Below, piece after piece: positions 6,618-15,073 of a stretch of 27,642 nucleotides of DNA (position 1 is the stretch's first letter; every line of letters starts with the position of its first letter). The stretch spans positions 1-27,642 of the forward strand of contig CAMCTC010000063.1 in the NCBI GenBank assembly GCA_945878355.1. Direction: 5' to 3'. The stretch comes from Bordetella parapertussis (lineage in GTDB: Bacteria; Pseudomonadota; Gammaproteobacteria; Burkholderiales; Burkholderiaceae_C). Position numbers and translations under genes: made by a program. The notes under the pieces are model-generated. The model did no database searches, was not told the DNA's origin, and saw nothing but the letters and a program-made list of their open reading frames with translations.

Positions 6618-8996
6618 TCAGCGGATGACGGCAGAGTTTCGCACCGAATTCGCCGCCTTCCACACAGTGTAGGGCGTGGCGGGCATCGGCACATCCTTGA
6701 CGCCCAGCGCGTGGCAGATCGCGTTGATCACCGCCGGGGGCGAGCCTATCGCGCCAGCCTCGCCGCAGCCTTTGACCCCGAGCGGGTTGTGGGTACAAGG
6801 CGTGCCCTTGGCGGTCTCGACCGTGAAACTGGGCAAGTCGTCGGCGCGCGGCATCGCATAGTCCATGTAGCTGCCGGTCAGCAACTGGCCGGTCTCGGTG
6901 TCGTAAATACCGTGCTCGAGCAGCGCCTGGCCTATGCCTTGCGCCAGCCCGCCGTGGACCTGGCCCTCGACGATCATCGGGTTGACGATGTTGCCGAAGT
7001 CGTCGACCGCAGTCATCCGGTCGATCCGGGTGTGGCCGGTGGCCGGGTCGATCTCGACCTCGCAGATGTAAGTGCCCGCCGGGTAGGTGAAGTTGCTCGG
7101 GTCGTAGAAAGCGTTCTCGTTCAGGCCGGGCTCGAGCTTGTCGTGCGGGAAGTTGTGCGGCACATAAGCCGTCAGCGAGACCGCGGCGAACGGCACTTTC
7201 TTGTCGGTGCCGGCGACCTTGAACTCGCCGCCCTCGAACACGATGTCGGTGTCGGCAGCTTCGAGCAGGTGGGCGGCGATCTTCTTGCCCTTGGCGATGA
7301 TCTTGTCGACCGCTTTGACGATGGCCGTGCCGCCCACCGCGAGCGAGCGGCTGCCGTAAGTGCCCATGCCGAACAAGACCTTGGACGTGTCGCCATGCTC
7401 GATCACGATGTCGTCGAGCGGGATGCCCAGCTTGTCGGCCACCACCTGCGCAAACGTGGTCTCGTGGCCCTGGCCATGGCTGTGGCTGCCAGTGAACACC
7501 GTCACCTTGCCGGTCGGGTGCACCCGCACCTCACCGGCCTCGAACAACCCGGCGCGTGCGCCCAGTGCGCCGGCCACCGACGACGGCGCGATGCCGCAGG
7601 CCTCGATGTAGGCCGAATAACCCAGGCCGCGCTTCAGGCCTTGGGCTTCGGATGCGGCACGGCGCGCCGCAAAGCCGGCGACGTCGGCGAGCTCGATCGC
7701 GCGACCCATCGTCGCCTCGTAGTCGCCGGTGTCGTAGGTCAGGCCCACCGGTGTGGCGTAGGGAAACTCGGTAATGAAGTTGCGGCGGCGGATCTCGGCC
7801 GGGTCCAAGCCCATCTCGTGCGCCGCGGTCTCGACGATGCGCTCGAGCAGGTAAGTCGCCTCGGGCCGTCCGGCACCACGGTAGGCATCGACCGGCGCGG
7901 TGTTGGTGAACACCGCCGAGATCTCGCAGTAGATCTTGGGCGTCTTGTACTGCCCGGCCAGCAAGGTGGCGTGCAGGATGGTCGGGATGCAGGTCGAGAA
8001 AGTCGACAGGTAAGCGCCCAGGTTGGCGGTGGTGTCGGCGCGCAAAGCCAGAAACTTGCCCTGGGCATCGAGCGCCAACTTGGCCGTCGTGACATGGTCG
8101 CGGCCATGCGCATCGCTCAAGAAAGCCTCGCTGCGGTCGCAGGTCCACTTGATCGGGCGCTTGATGCTCTTGCTGGCGAACACCAGCGCGGTCTCCTCGC
8201 CGTAGAGGTAGATCTTGGAGCCGAAGCCGCCACCCACGTCGGGCGCAACCACCCGCATCTTGTGTTCGGGGATGCCGAGCACGAAGGCGCACATCAGCAG
8301 CCGCTCGACGTGCGGGTTCTGGTTGCTGACATAGAGCGTGTAGTTGTCGGCATGCGGGTCATAGAACGCATTGGCGCCACGCGTCTCCATCGCATTGGGG
8401 ATCAAGCGGTTGTTGCGAAAGTGCAGCGTCGTGACATGGGCCGCGCTGGCGATCGCCGCATCGGTGCCAGCCTCGTCGCCTATGCCCCAGCGGTAGCACT
8501 CGTTGCTGGGGGCTTCGTCGTGAACGGCCAGGCCAGGCTTGGAGAAGTTCAGCGCGGTCGCGGTGTCGACCACCGGTGGCAGTTCGTCGTAATCGATCTC
8601 GATCATCTCGGCAGCCACGCGGGCCTGCTCCAGCGTCTCGGCCACGACCAGCGCGACCCGGTCGCCGACGCAGCGAACCTTGCCGTCCGCCAGCACCGGA
8701 TGCTTGGGCTCTTTCATCGGCGTGCCGTCGAGGTTGTTGATCAGCCAGCCACAAGGCAGGCCGCCGACCGCCTTGAAATGCTCGCCGGTGAAGATGCCCA
8801 GCACGCCAGACGCCTTGGCGGCAGCGGCAGTGTCTAGCCTGCTGATGCGGGCGTGGGCATAGGGCGAGCGCAGAAAGTAGGCGTAGGTCTGCTGCGGCAG
8901 CGTGATGTCGTCGGTGTACTGGCCTTTGCCGGTCAGGAAGCGCGAATCCTCGCGGCGCTCGACCGACTGGCCTATGAATCCCTGGCGTGCGTTCAT
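6618..8996 (-). CDS. coxL: Molybdenum hydroxylase large subunit (CoxL-like, form II type)
   Basis: This 792-residue protein is the molybdopterin-cytosine-dinucleotide catalytic subunit of the xanthine oxidase family. It starts with the family opening [20 protein letters not shown]. It contains the glycine-rich DVGGGFGSK near residue 253, [12 protein letters not shown] near 370, [16 protein letters not shown] near 490 and the catalytic glutamate loop [14 protein letters not shown] near 742-755. The active-site loop reads AYRGAGR. True aerobic (form I) CO dehydrogenases have AYRCSFR, with the cysteine binding copper, and that cysteine is absent here. The enzyme therefore hydroxylates an unknown substrate or is a form II enzyme of uncertain activity. 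It lies 15 bases after coxS. Confidence 0.92.
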   Translation of the reverse strand: MNARQGFIGQSVERREDSRFLTGKGQYTDDITLPQQTYAYFLRSPYAHARISRLDTAAAAKASGVLGIFTGEHFKAVGGLPCGWLINNLDGTPMKEPKHPVLADGKVRCVGDRVALVVAETLEQARVAAEMIEIDYDELPPVVDTATALNFSKPGLAVHDEAPSNECYRWGIGDEAGTDAAIASAAHVTTLHFRNNRLIPNAMETRGANAFYDPHADNYTLYVSNQNPHVERLLMCAFVLGIPEHKMRVVAPDVGGGFGSKIYLYGEETALVFASKSIKRPIKWTCDRSEAFLSDAHGRDHVTTAKLALDAQGKFLALRADTTANLGAYLSTFSTCIPTILHATLLAGQYKTPKIYCEISAVFTNTAPVDAYRGAGRPEATYLLERIVETAAHEMGLDPAEIRRRNFITEFPYATPVGLTYDTGDYEATMGRAIELADVAGFAARRAASEAQGLKRGLGYSAYIEACGIAPSSVAGALGARAGLFEAGEVRVHPTGKVTVFTGSHSHGQGHETTFAQVVADKLGIPLDDIVIEHGDTSKVLFGMGTYGSRSLAVGGTAIVKAVDKIIAKGKKIAAHLLEAADTDIVFEGGEFKVAGTDKKVPFAAVSLTAYVPHNFPHDKLEPGLNENAFYDPSNFTYPAGTYICEVEIDPATGHTRIDRMTAVDDFGNIVNPMIVEGQVHGGLAQGIGQALLEHGIYDTETGQLLTGSYMDYAMPRADDLPSFTVETAKGTPCTHNPLGVKGCGEAGAIGSPPAVINAICHALGVKDVPMPATPYTVWKAANSVRNSAVIR

Positions 8997-9011
8997 GGTG
9001 CGGGCTCCGGT

Positions 9012-9497
9012 TCAGGCCGCCATGCCGGCAGCACCGAGCTGCACGGCCTTGACGATGTTGTGGTAGCCGGTACAGCGGCAGATGTTGCCTTCCAGCGCTT
9101 CGCGAACCTGGTGTTCACTCATTTGCCCAGGTCGACAGCCGTGGTGTGTCACCAGATCGACCGCACTCATCACCATGCCCGGGGTGCAGAAGCCGCACTG
9201 CAGGCCGTGGCAGGTTTTGAACGCAGCTTGCATCGGGTGCAGCGTGCCATCGGCCGCCGCCAGGCCCTCGATCGTCGTGATCGCAGCTCCTTGGGCTTGC
9301 ACCGCCAGCAGGCTGCAGCTCTTGGTGGCGCGGCCGTCGATGTGCACGGTGCAGGCGCCGCACTGCCCGGTGTCGCAACCCACATGGGTGCCGGTCAGTC
9401 GCAGCGTCTCGCGGATGAAGCTGACCAGCAGCGTCTGCGGCTCGACGTCTCGCGTGACGGATTCACCGTTGACGGTGAGCGTGATCTGTAGGCCCAT
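9012..9497 (-). CDS. coxS: Molybdenum hydroxylase [2Fe-2S] small subunit (CoxS/CutS type)
   Basis: The protein has 161 residues from an ATG at 9497 with an excellent upstream AGGAGAG six bases away. A longer in-frame start exists but lacks such a site. The N-terminal plant-ferredoxin-like domain carries [16 protein letters not shown] near residues 40-55 plus the later cysteine in KSC. The C-terminal helical domain carries the second cluster ligands CGFC near 100-103 and NICRCTGY near 137-144. Both [2Fe-2S] clusters are thus complete. It relays electrons from the Mo site in CoxL to FAD in CoxM. It is the first gene of the minus-strand run, and its promoter region lies between 9498 and 9730, shared with the divergent xdhC. 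Confidence 0.93.
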   Translation of the reverse strand: MGLQITLTVNGESVTRDVEPQTLLVSFIRETLRLTGTHVGCDTGQCGACTVHIDGRATKSCSLLAVQAQGAAITTIEGLAAADGTLHPMQAAFKTCHGLQCGFCTPGMVMSAVDLVTHHGCRPGQMSEHQVREALEGNICRCTGYHNIVKAVQLGAAGMAA

Positions 9498-9730
9498 GCG
9501 GGTCTCTCCTCGGGTTGGTGATGTCAATACAGCCGGCGATCGGCTTGGCTGGATACGCTGATGCTAGGCATTACCGGCGCTGGGCGCATCAAGTCGCAAA
9601 CCCCTATGAACGCCCAGGCATATCGCGGCGATCAAGGGCCGTCGTATGCTTTGCAATGGATCACGGACTGCGGGCCAACGGCCAATCCACGCAGACCGCA
9701 CAATTTCTAACCCTTCTGACCCTCAACGCC
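9498..9730. promoter_or_regulatory. Divergent control region between coxS and xdhC
   Basis: These 233 bases separate two divergently transcribed starts and must hold the promoters for both. On the coxS side there is a TAGGGGTTTGC motif at about 9596-9606 that recurs upstream of aor. No convincing -35/-10 pair could be fixed by eye. The frame in phase with xdhC is open through most of the region, but its translation there is not protein-like. Confidence 0.5.
9596..9606 (-). promoter_or_regulatory. Candidate operator TAGGGGTTTGC upstream of coxS
   Basis: The plus strand reads GCAAACCCCTA here. Nearly the same word (GCAAACCCTA) occurs at 18935-18944 upstream of the aor operon, in the same orientation and at almost the same distance from the first start codon (99 versus 100 bases). 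A shared regulator is possible. The motif has not been tested against background frequency. Confidence 0.35.
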
Positions 9731-10735
9731 ATGGACAACGTCGACCTGAATGTGCTGCGCCAGATCACCCAGTGGGTGGCGGCCGGCCACCGCGTGGTGC
9801 TGGGCACCATCACACGCACCTGGGGCTCGGCGCCGCGGCCGCCGGGATCGGCGGTCGCGGTGCGCGACGACGGACTGGTCGCGGGCAGCGTGTCGGGCGG
9901 TTGCATCGAGGACGACTTGATCGACAAGGCGCGCGGCGGCGTGTTGGCCTCGGGCCTGCCGCAGGTGCTGCGCTACGGCATCGACGCTGACGCTGCGCAC
10001 CGCTTCGGCCTGCCCTGCGGCGGGCTGATCGAGCTGGTGCTTGAGCCGGTGCTGGCGCACACCCGGCTCGATGAATTGCTGGCCCGCTTGAGCCAAGGCG
10101 AGCGGGTGCGCCGGGTGCTGACCATCGCCAGCGGCGAGGTCGCGCTCGAGCCCGCCACAGACACCGATGAACTCGCGCTGACCGATACCCAGCTCACGAC
10201 CCACCACGGCCCGCATTGGCGGCTGCTGCTGATCGGCGCCGGCCAGATGACGCAGTACCTGGCGCAGATGGCCAACGCGCTGGGTTACCAGGTGCTGGTC
10301 TGCGACCCGCGCGACGAATACGCCACCGGCTTCGAGGTGCCTGGCGCGACGCTGCTGCGCACCATGCCCGACGACACGGTGGTCGCGATCAAGCCCGACG
10401 GCCACACCGCGATCATCGCGCTGACCCACGACCCCAAGCTCGACGACCTGGCGCTGATGGAAGCGCTGGCCAGCCCGGCGTTCTACATCGGTGCGATCGG
10501 CTCGCGCGCCAACCAGGCCAAGCGCCGCGAGCGGCTGAAAGAGCATTTCGGCATCACCGACGCCCAACTCGACCGGCTGCACGGCCCGGTGGGGCTGAAG
10601 AACGGCGCGCGAACGCCACCCGAGATCGCTGTCAGCATCCTGGCCGAGCTGACCGCCGTGCGCTACGGCTACCGCGTGCCCGAGCCGGTGCCGGTCAAGG
10701 CGCAGGCAGCGGTCGAAGCCGGTTGCGCAAGCTGA
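9731..10735 (+). CDS. xdhC: XdhC/CoxI family molybdenum hydroxylase maturation protein
   Basis: The 334-residue product carries an N-terminal XdhC/CoxI domain (LGTITRTWGSAPRPPGSAVA near residues 24-43, then SGGCIEDDL and the GLPCGG motif near 94-99) and a C-terminal Rossmann domain beginning LLIGAGQMTQYLAQMA near residue 164. XdhC binds molybdenum cofactor, protects it and supports addition of the terminal sulfido ligand before insertion into hydroxylases. The start is the ATG at 9731 because the family begins shortly before the LxxxxxWVAAGHRVVL segment; the 72 codons before it look non-coding. It is divergent from coxSLM, which it very likely serves, and 11 bases upstream of the acyl-CoA dehydrogenase gene. 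Confidence 0.9.
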   Translation: MDNVDLNVLRQITQWVAAGHRVVLGTITRTWGSAPRPPGSAVAVRDDGLVAGSVSGGCIEDDLIDKARGGVLASGLPQVLRYGIDADAAHRFGLPCGGLIELVLEPVLAHTRLDELLARLSQGERVRRVLTIASGEVALEPATDTDELALTDTQLTTHHGPHWRLLLIGAGQMTQYLAQMANALGYQVLVCDPRDEYATGFEVPGATLLRTMPDDTVVAIKPDGHTAIIALTHDPKLDDLALMEALASPAFYIGAIGSRANQAKRRERLKEHFGITDAQLDRLHGPVGLKNGARTPPEIAVSILAELTAVRYGYRVPEPVPVKAQAAVEAGCAS

Positions 10736-10746
10736 AACCCGCCCCC

Positions 10747-12474
10747 ATGACCGCTGTCAAACACCCCGTGCCCGACGCCCAGGGCAGCAACTTGTTCCAG
10801 GCCGACACAGAGCTGCAAGCGCTGCTGCCGATCTACCTCGGCGCCGAACTCAGCGCCCACCTGCAAACCCATCTGGACCGGCTCGGCGCGCTGGCCGGCG
10901 GCCTGCTCGACAGCTTGGCGCTGACGGCCGACAAAAACCCGCCGACGCTGGAACACCGCAGCCGCAGCGGCATCGATGCCCAACGCATCGTCAAGCACCC
11001 GGCTTATGTTGAGCTGGAAAAAGTGGTATTTACAGACTACGGGCTGGCAGCGATGTCGCACCGGCCCGGCGTGCTGGGTTGGCCAAGTGCGATGCCGGCG
11101 GCCGCCAAATACGCGCTGAGCTATCTGTTCGTGCAGGCCGAGTTCGGGCTGTGCTGCCCGCTGTCGATGACCGATTCGCTGGCCCGCACGCTGCGAAAGT
11201 TCGGCGATCCGGCGCTGGTGTCGCGCCACCTGCCGGGGCTGACGACGCAGGACTTCGACGCGCTGCAGCAAGGCGCAATGTTCATGACCGAGCAGGGCGC
11301 AGGCTCGGATGTCGCCGCCACCACCACCCGCGCCGAGCCCGATGGCGACAGCTTCTTGCTGCACGGCGACAAGTGGTTCTGCTCCAACCCCGACGCCGCG
11401 CTGGCGATGGTGCTCGCGCGCATAGCCGGCGCGCCGGCCGGCATGGCCGGCGTCTCGCTGTTCTTGCTGCCGCGCAAGCTCGACGACGGATCGGCCAACG
11501 CTTACCGCATCCTGCGGCTGAAAGACAAGCTCGGCACGCGCTCGATGGCCAGCGGCGAGATCCGGTTCGAAGGCGCGCGTGCCTGGCTGGTCGGCGAGGC
11601 CGGCCGCGGCTTCCAGCAAATGGCCGACATGGTCAACAACTCGCGGCTGTCCAACGGCATGCGCGCGGCCGGGCTGATGCGGCGCGCCTGCTTCGAAGCG
11701 CTGTACGTCGCGCAGCAGCGCGAGGCCTTCGGCCGCCGCTTGATCGACCTGCCGCTGATGCGTCGCCAACTGCTCAAGCTGCTGCTGCCGACCGAGCAGG
11801 CCCGCACGATGCTGTTCCAGACCGCCGAAGCGCTGCGCCGCGCCGACGCTGGCGAGCCCGGGGCTTACGCGCTGGCGCGGATCCTGACGCCGCTGATCAA
11901 GTTCCGCGCCTGCCGCGATGCCCGCAAAGTGACCGGCGACGCGATGGAGGTGCGTGGCGGCTGCGGCTACATCGAGGAGTGGAGCGACCCGCGGCTGGTG
12001 CGCGACGCCCACCTCGGATCGATCTGGGAAGGCACCAGCAACATCGTCGCGCTCGACGTGTTCCGCGCAATCCGCCGCGAAGCCGCGCTGCCGGTGCTCG
12101 AGACCCATCTGCGCGCGCTGCTGGCACAAACCCCGCTGCACGCCCAGGTGCGCAGCCGCTTTGAGCAGCGGCTCGTGCTGGGCCTGGCCCGCGCCCAACA
12201 GGTCGCCGACGCAAAAGGCCAGGCTGATGCGGCCGCGCGCCAAGCGGCCTCGGCGCTCTACCACCTGTGCACTGCGATCGCGATGGCCTGGGAAGCCGGG
12301 CGCACCGGTTCAGCCAGGCGCATGCGGCTGGCCCAACTGGTGCTGCGCCACCGCTTGATGCCGCAAGACCCGCTGGCCGCGCTCGATGACGGCGACGAGC
12401 CCTGGCTCGCCGCGCTGCTCGAACCCGACGCCAGCGCGCCGGCCGAAGCGTTGGACTCGATCGCGTTGGTCTGA
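10747..12474 (+). CDS. AidB-like acyl-CoA dehydrogenase
   Basis: This is a 575-residue flavoprotein of the acyl-CoA dehydrogenase superfamily, AidB branch. It starts at an ATG 11 bases after the xdhC stop; the much longer open frame reaching back into xdhC is a shadow. Features are FMTEQGAGSDVAATTTRA near residues 179-196 (FAD/substrate binding), NNSRLSNGMRAAGLMRRA near 298-315, and EVRGGCGYIEEWSDPRLVRD followed by GSIWEGTSNIVALDVFR near 402-440. The glutamate in IWEGTSNI occupies the position of the catalytic base of medium-chain enzymes. Length and the extended C-terminal helical domain fit AidB-type proteins. The substrate is unknown. Its placement behind xdhC may be chance or indicate use of a product made by the hydroxylase. 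Confidence 0.88.
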   Translation: MTAVKHPVPDAQGSNLFQADTELQALLPIYLGAELSAHLQTHLDRLGALAGGLLDSLALTADKNPPTLEHRSRSGIDAQRIVKHPAYVELEKVVFTDYGLAAMSHRPGVLGWPSAMPAAAKYALSYLFVQAEFGLCCPLSMTDSLARTLRKFGDPALVSRHLPGLTTQDFDALQQGAMFMTEQGAGSDVAATTTRAEPDGDSFLLHGDKWFCSNPDAALAMVLARIAGAPAGMAGVSLFLLPRKLDDGSANAYRILRLKDKLGTRSMASGEIRFEGARAWLVGEAGRGFQQMADMVNNSRLSNGMRAAGLMRRACFEALYVAQQREAFGRRLIDLPLMRRQLLKLLLPTEQARTMLFQTAEALRRADAGEPGAYALARILTPLIKFRACRDARKVTGDAMEVRGGCGYIEEWSDPRLVRDAHLGSIWEGTSNIVALDVFRAIRREAALPVLETHLRALLAQTPLHAQVRSRFEQRLVLGLARAQQVADAKGQADAAARQAASALYHLCTAIAMAWEAGRTGSARRMRLAQLVLRHRLMPQDPLAALDDGDEPWLAALLEPDASAPAEALDSIALV

Positions 12475-12516
12475 AGCCGCGGCCTGGGCCGGCGGGCCAT
12501 GGGTTACAACCCCAGA

Positions 12517-12840
12517 ATGTCCGACGAATACCAGATCCACATCCCGCCCTCTTTCGAGGCGGTCTACGCTGACGCCAGAGGCCGTTGCAGCGTGCCGCGG
12601 AGCGAATTTCGCGAGCGCTACGAGCTCTGCGAAGACATGGCGCAGATGCTGGTCGACCACAGCCAGGCGGTCCACCACGACCAAGGCGTGTCGCAGGACC
12701 TGGTGCTCGAACGCACACAGGCCGGGCTGAGCCAACCCGAATCGGGCTTCAACCCCGCCGAGGCCGGATGGGTGGTGACCCGGCTGGCCGAGTTGCTGGG
12801 CTGGCACCGCGACGCAGGCTTGTCCAGCGATTCGCCCTGA
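12517..12840 (+). CDS. Small conserved protein of unknown function
   Basis: A 107-residue acidic protein beginning MSDEYQIHIPPSFEAVYADA, with no signal peptide or membrane segment. The middle reads RERYELCEDMAQMLVDHSQA and the end GWVVTRLAELLGWHRD. Small proteins with this pattern are, from memory, conserved in Burkholderiales, sometimes labelled as chaperone-activity ATPases, yet no P-loop is present here, so I do not adopt that name. An ATG 18 bases earlier is possible, but MSDEYQ is where family-like sequence starts. It is 42 bases downstream of the acyl-CoA dehydrogenase stop and could be co-transcribed. A dispersed repeat begins seven bases after its stop. Confidence 0.75.
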   Translation: MSDEYQIHIPPSFEAVYADARGRCSVPRSEFRERYELCEDMAQMLVDHSQAVHHDQGVSQDLVLERTQAGLSQPESGFNPAEAGWVVTRLAELLGWHRDAGLSSDSP

Positions 12841-12846
12841 TCGCCA

Positions 12847-12926
12847 GCTCTCAAGCAAATGTGGCTTTGCCACTTTGCTTGATCCCCACGGGCGGCGGCC
12901 GGCTTCGGCCGGCCTTGGGGCGCTCA
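12847..12926 (-). repeat. Dispersed intergenic repeat, copy 2 (inverted relative to copy 1)
   Basis: The reverse complement of this 80-base block matches 1735-1810 with few substitutions and one roughly four-base insertion. It contains two hairpins: GGCCGGC-CGAA-GCCGGCC and GTGGC-AAA-GCCAC. It fills the space between two convergent genes and covers the stop codon of the CHASE-domain gene at 12924-12926. In this position a two-way terminator role is plausible, but no U-run is visible. Confidence 0.8.
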
Positions 12927-14303
12927 GACCTCGGCCAGGTTCAGATCGGACAGCGGCACAGTGCGACGCCGGTCCGCGGCCGTGTCGAGGTGCATGTCGG
13001 CGACCGCTTCTGCGAACATCAAGCGGGTATCGACCTGCGGCTGGCTGAACAGCCGGTGGCTGACCAGCACCTGGCCCCTGGCCGCCAGCTCCTGGACCTG
13101 GCCGACGAGCCGATCTCGAACCCGCGCCGCCACGACCTGATCAGGCAACGAATGGGCCAGAACGAGGAACAACTGACCGCCCAGTGGCAACAGCAAGTCT
13201 TCATCGCGGAGCAAAGCGCGGAGCCAGGTGTTGGCCTGTTCGCCTTGTTGCCGAGGGTCGAGCAGCCGGACCACCAACAGCACCACCCAACCCGGCAAGT
13301 GGCGCCTGCCGTCCAGCGCCCGGTGGGTCTGGTCGAGTTCGTCGTCGCATAGCAGAGGTGGCACCGAACGCAGATAGAAGCTGCGCCGGGTCTGACGCGC
13401 CCTGCGATGGCGCAAGCCTGCGGTGCAAGCCAGTCCGACCAGCACACTGGCCAGCCCTGCGGCGAACTTGGTCATCAGACTGCCAGACCCACCGCCCCGC
13501 GGCATTTCGACCGACAAGGTCCAGCGCCGTTGCGGCAACTCGATTGACGCCGTTGCCACCGCCCCCAAAGTCGGCGCGGGCAATGGGAAAAACGCGACGC
13601 GCCGACCAGTGCCCGTGTCCATTGCCGACAGCGTGTAGCGGTCGTCCCGGACCGTGACCCCGGCGCTCGCGAGTCGGGCCAGCACATCGGGTAGCTTGAC
13701 CTGCACCAGCACGAAGCCCCAGAGCGCAGGCGCTTTGTCAGGGTCGGTGGCGTTCTTGAACACCGGCAGTCGCGCAGCAGTGCCGATACCACCGCCGATC
13801 AAGGCCTGAGGCTGGGCGATGACCATCGAATGCTTTTGGACAGCCTCCTGCATGTCAGCACGGGTGACCGCATCATCGAACATCTGTCTGCCGATCAGCG
13901 CACCCATCGCGTCCATCGGCGCGCCCTGTCGGATCACACCGCCTGGCGCCAACGCGATCGCGGTCACCAGCGGGTGGCGCAGCATCAAATCCTGGGCCAG
14001 CTTGTCGAACCCATCGACTTGTCCGGTCGTTCGTATCAGCAGTTCGAGTCCATCGGCCACCGCCAGCGCCCGGGTCAGGTCGGCTTGCACCAGCGTCGCC
14101 GCGATCGCCACCGACCTTCGAAACCGGTTCTTCTGCGCATCCGAGACATCGTCCTGCGTCATACGCAGCGCCCACATGCTGGACGCCATCAGCAAAGCGC
14201 CGACGGCCAAACCTGTCAACCAGGGGCTGTCGCGCTGCCATTGGAACCATCGTCGTCCAGCCACAGCACCACGGCGGCGCCGGCGGTAGCCAATGCGGTT
14301 CAA
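12924..14303 (-). CDS. CHASE-domain membrane protein with degenerate GGDEF domain
   Basis: The product has 459 residues: a basic N-terminus, a membrane segment at about 26-46 (WLTGLAVGALLMASSMWAL), a periplasmic CHASE-type sensor domain to about 270, a second membrane segment near 277-298 and a C-terminal cytoplasmic domain. That domain has GGDEF-like spacing: VVLLVVRLLD for the first strand, then NTWLRALLRDEDLLLPLGG. The signature itself reads GGQLF near residue 376 instead of GGDEF, so diguanylate cyclase activity should be lost. It may be a c-di-GMP-related receptor or a sensor with a new output. The TTG start at 14303 is uncertain; an in-frame GTG lies about 12 codons later. It is convergent with the small gene downstream. 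Confidence 0.75.
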   Translation of the reverse strand: MNRIGYRRRRRGAVAGRRWFQWQRDSPWLTGLAVGALLMASSMWALRMTQDDVSDAQKNRFRRSVAIAATLVQADLTRALAVADGLELLIRTTGQVDGFDKLAQDLMLRHPLVTAIALAPGGVIRQGAPMDAMGALIGRQMFDDAVTRADMQEAVQKHSMVIAQPQALIGGGIGTAARLPVFKNATDPDKAPALWGFVLVQVKLPDVLARLASAGVTVRDDRYTLSAMDTGTGRRVAFFPLPAPTLGAVATASIELPQRRWTLSVEMPRGGGSGSLMTKFAAGLASVLVGLACTAGLRHRRARQTRRSFYLRSVPPLLCDDELDQTHRALDGRRHLPGWVVLLVVRLLDPRQQGEQANTWLRALLRDEDLLLPLGGQLFLVLAHSLPDQVVAARVRDRLVGQVQELAARGQVLVSHRLFSQPQVDTRLMFAEAVADMHLDTAADRRRTVPLSDLNLAEV

Positions 14304-14466
14304 AGCCAGGCCCTCATCCGTGGTTGTGCCCGAAGCGGCACAAACGATGGCAGAAAGCGAGATAGGCGATCACGCCAAATCTTGTCCCGAATCGCCGCCG
14401 CCGGGTGCGGAAGTTGCGCCTTAGATGTCACGCTCGACGGCAGCAGGCGCAGTGCCCGGCCCGAGC

Positions 14467-14763
14467 TCAGCCGCCGCCGCGCATCGTGTAGAGGTCGAAG
14501 TAGCGCATGAACTCATCGCGGTCGGCGTCGGCCACGGCCTCGAAGCGGTACTGCATCGCCATGCGCGGAAACCGCGCCAACCCGATCTGACGCGGTGACA
14601 GCGTCTGCCAGTGCAGCGTGAGCCAGCCTGCGCCGATCTGCACCCGAGCCCGGCCGGGCTGGGTCAGGTCCAGCGGCCGCAGCCCGACCGCGCCTGGCAG
14701 GCAACGCAGCCAGTCGCGCTCGGTGAAGCCTTGCTCGCGGTCGAATTCAGCGGGCAAAGCCAC
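14467..14763 (-). CDS. 98-residue protein of unknown function at the end of the aor operon
   Basis: A GTG start with GAGG seven bases upstream opens a 98-residue protein. Its middle predicts beta structure (ARVQIGAGWLTLHWQTL), followed by ARFPRMAMQYRFEAV and an acidic-aromatic end EFMRYFDLYTMRGGG. No cysteine cluster or membrane segment is present. The size and the RFPRM-x-YRF pattern recall small proteins encoded beside tungsten aldehyde oxidoreductase genes, but I cannot name a family. The gene lies 28 bases after the MoaD-like gene and is the last of the aor run. It ends in three glycines, as MoaD-like proteins end in two, which may be coincidental. Confidence 0.75.
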   Translation of the reverse strand: MALPAEFDREQGFTERDWLRCLPGAVGLRPLDLTQPGRARVQIGAGWLTLHWQTLSPRQIGLARFPRMAMQYRFEAVADADRDEFMRYFDLYTMRGGG

Positions 14764-14791
14764 GGCAAAGCCTCATCCGAGGCGCCTCCAT

Positions 14792-15046
14792 TTAGCCACC
14801 GCCGATCGGCGGCCAGATCGCCAGCACATCGCCTTCGACAAAAGTGCGGGTGGCGCGCAGCTCGGGCGGCACGTAGACGCCGTTGACCAGCACCAGATGC
14901 ACCAGCTTGATCGGCATGCCATAGGGCTCGATGATCTTGGCGATGGTGGCGTCGGGATCGATCTCGAGCTCGATCCGGTTGCCGCGTCTGGCCTCGGCAG
15001 GCAGGTACTCGGTGAGGCTGGCAAAAAGCTTGAACGTGATCTTCAT
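14792..15046 (-). CDS. MoaD/ThiS-like ubiquitin-fold protein
   Basis: The 84-residue product (ATG at 15046) starts MKITFKLFASLTEYLP and ends PPIGGG. The beta-grasp pattern and the terminal double glycine are those of MoaD, the sulfur carrier of molybdopterin synthase. The family-typical opening KxxxKLFAxLxxYLP fixes the start; an upstream TTG at 15070 overlaps no other gene but lacks a Shine-Dalgarno. In Aromatoleum-type aor operons a MoaD-like gene also follows aorC, so it may be a dedicated sulfur carrier for tungstopterin synthesis. Compared with a plain MoaD there is one extra C-terminal glycine. It follows aorC by 27 bases. Confidence 0.85.
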   Translation of the reverse strand: MKITFKLFASLTEYLPAEARRGNRIELEIDPDATIAKIIEPYGMPIKLVHLVLVNGVYVPPELRATRTFVEGDVLAIWPPIGGG

Positions 15047-15073
15047 GGGCGCTGGATTCTGCTCCGCCAAGCA

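Noticed and set aside
6591..8837. 748-codon plus-strand open frame opposite coxL
   Set aside because: It is antisense to a clearly conserved Mo hydroxylase subunit. Its translation is His/Arg/Gly/Val-rich without domain motifs, as expected for the complementary frame of GC-rich coding DNA.
10216..10746. N-terminal extension of the acyl-CoA dehydrogenase frame into xdhC
   Set aside because: The extra 177 codons are Arg/Ala-rich, overlap the conserved Rossmann domain of xdhC in another frame, and the ACAD family starts near the ATG at 10747.
10669..12264. 531-codon minus-strand open frame opposite the acyl-CoA dehydrogenase
   Set aside because: Shadow frame: low-complexity Arg/Gln/Ala translation, no motif, fully covered by a conserved gene on the other strand.
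12499..12840. Naming the small 107-aa protein a chaperone-activity ATPase
   Set aside because: No Walker A, Walker B or other ATPase motif is present, so the name is not supported by sequence.
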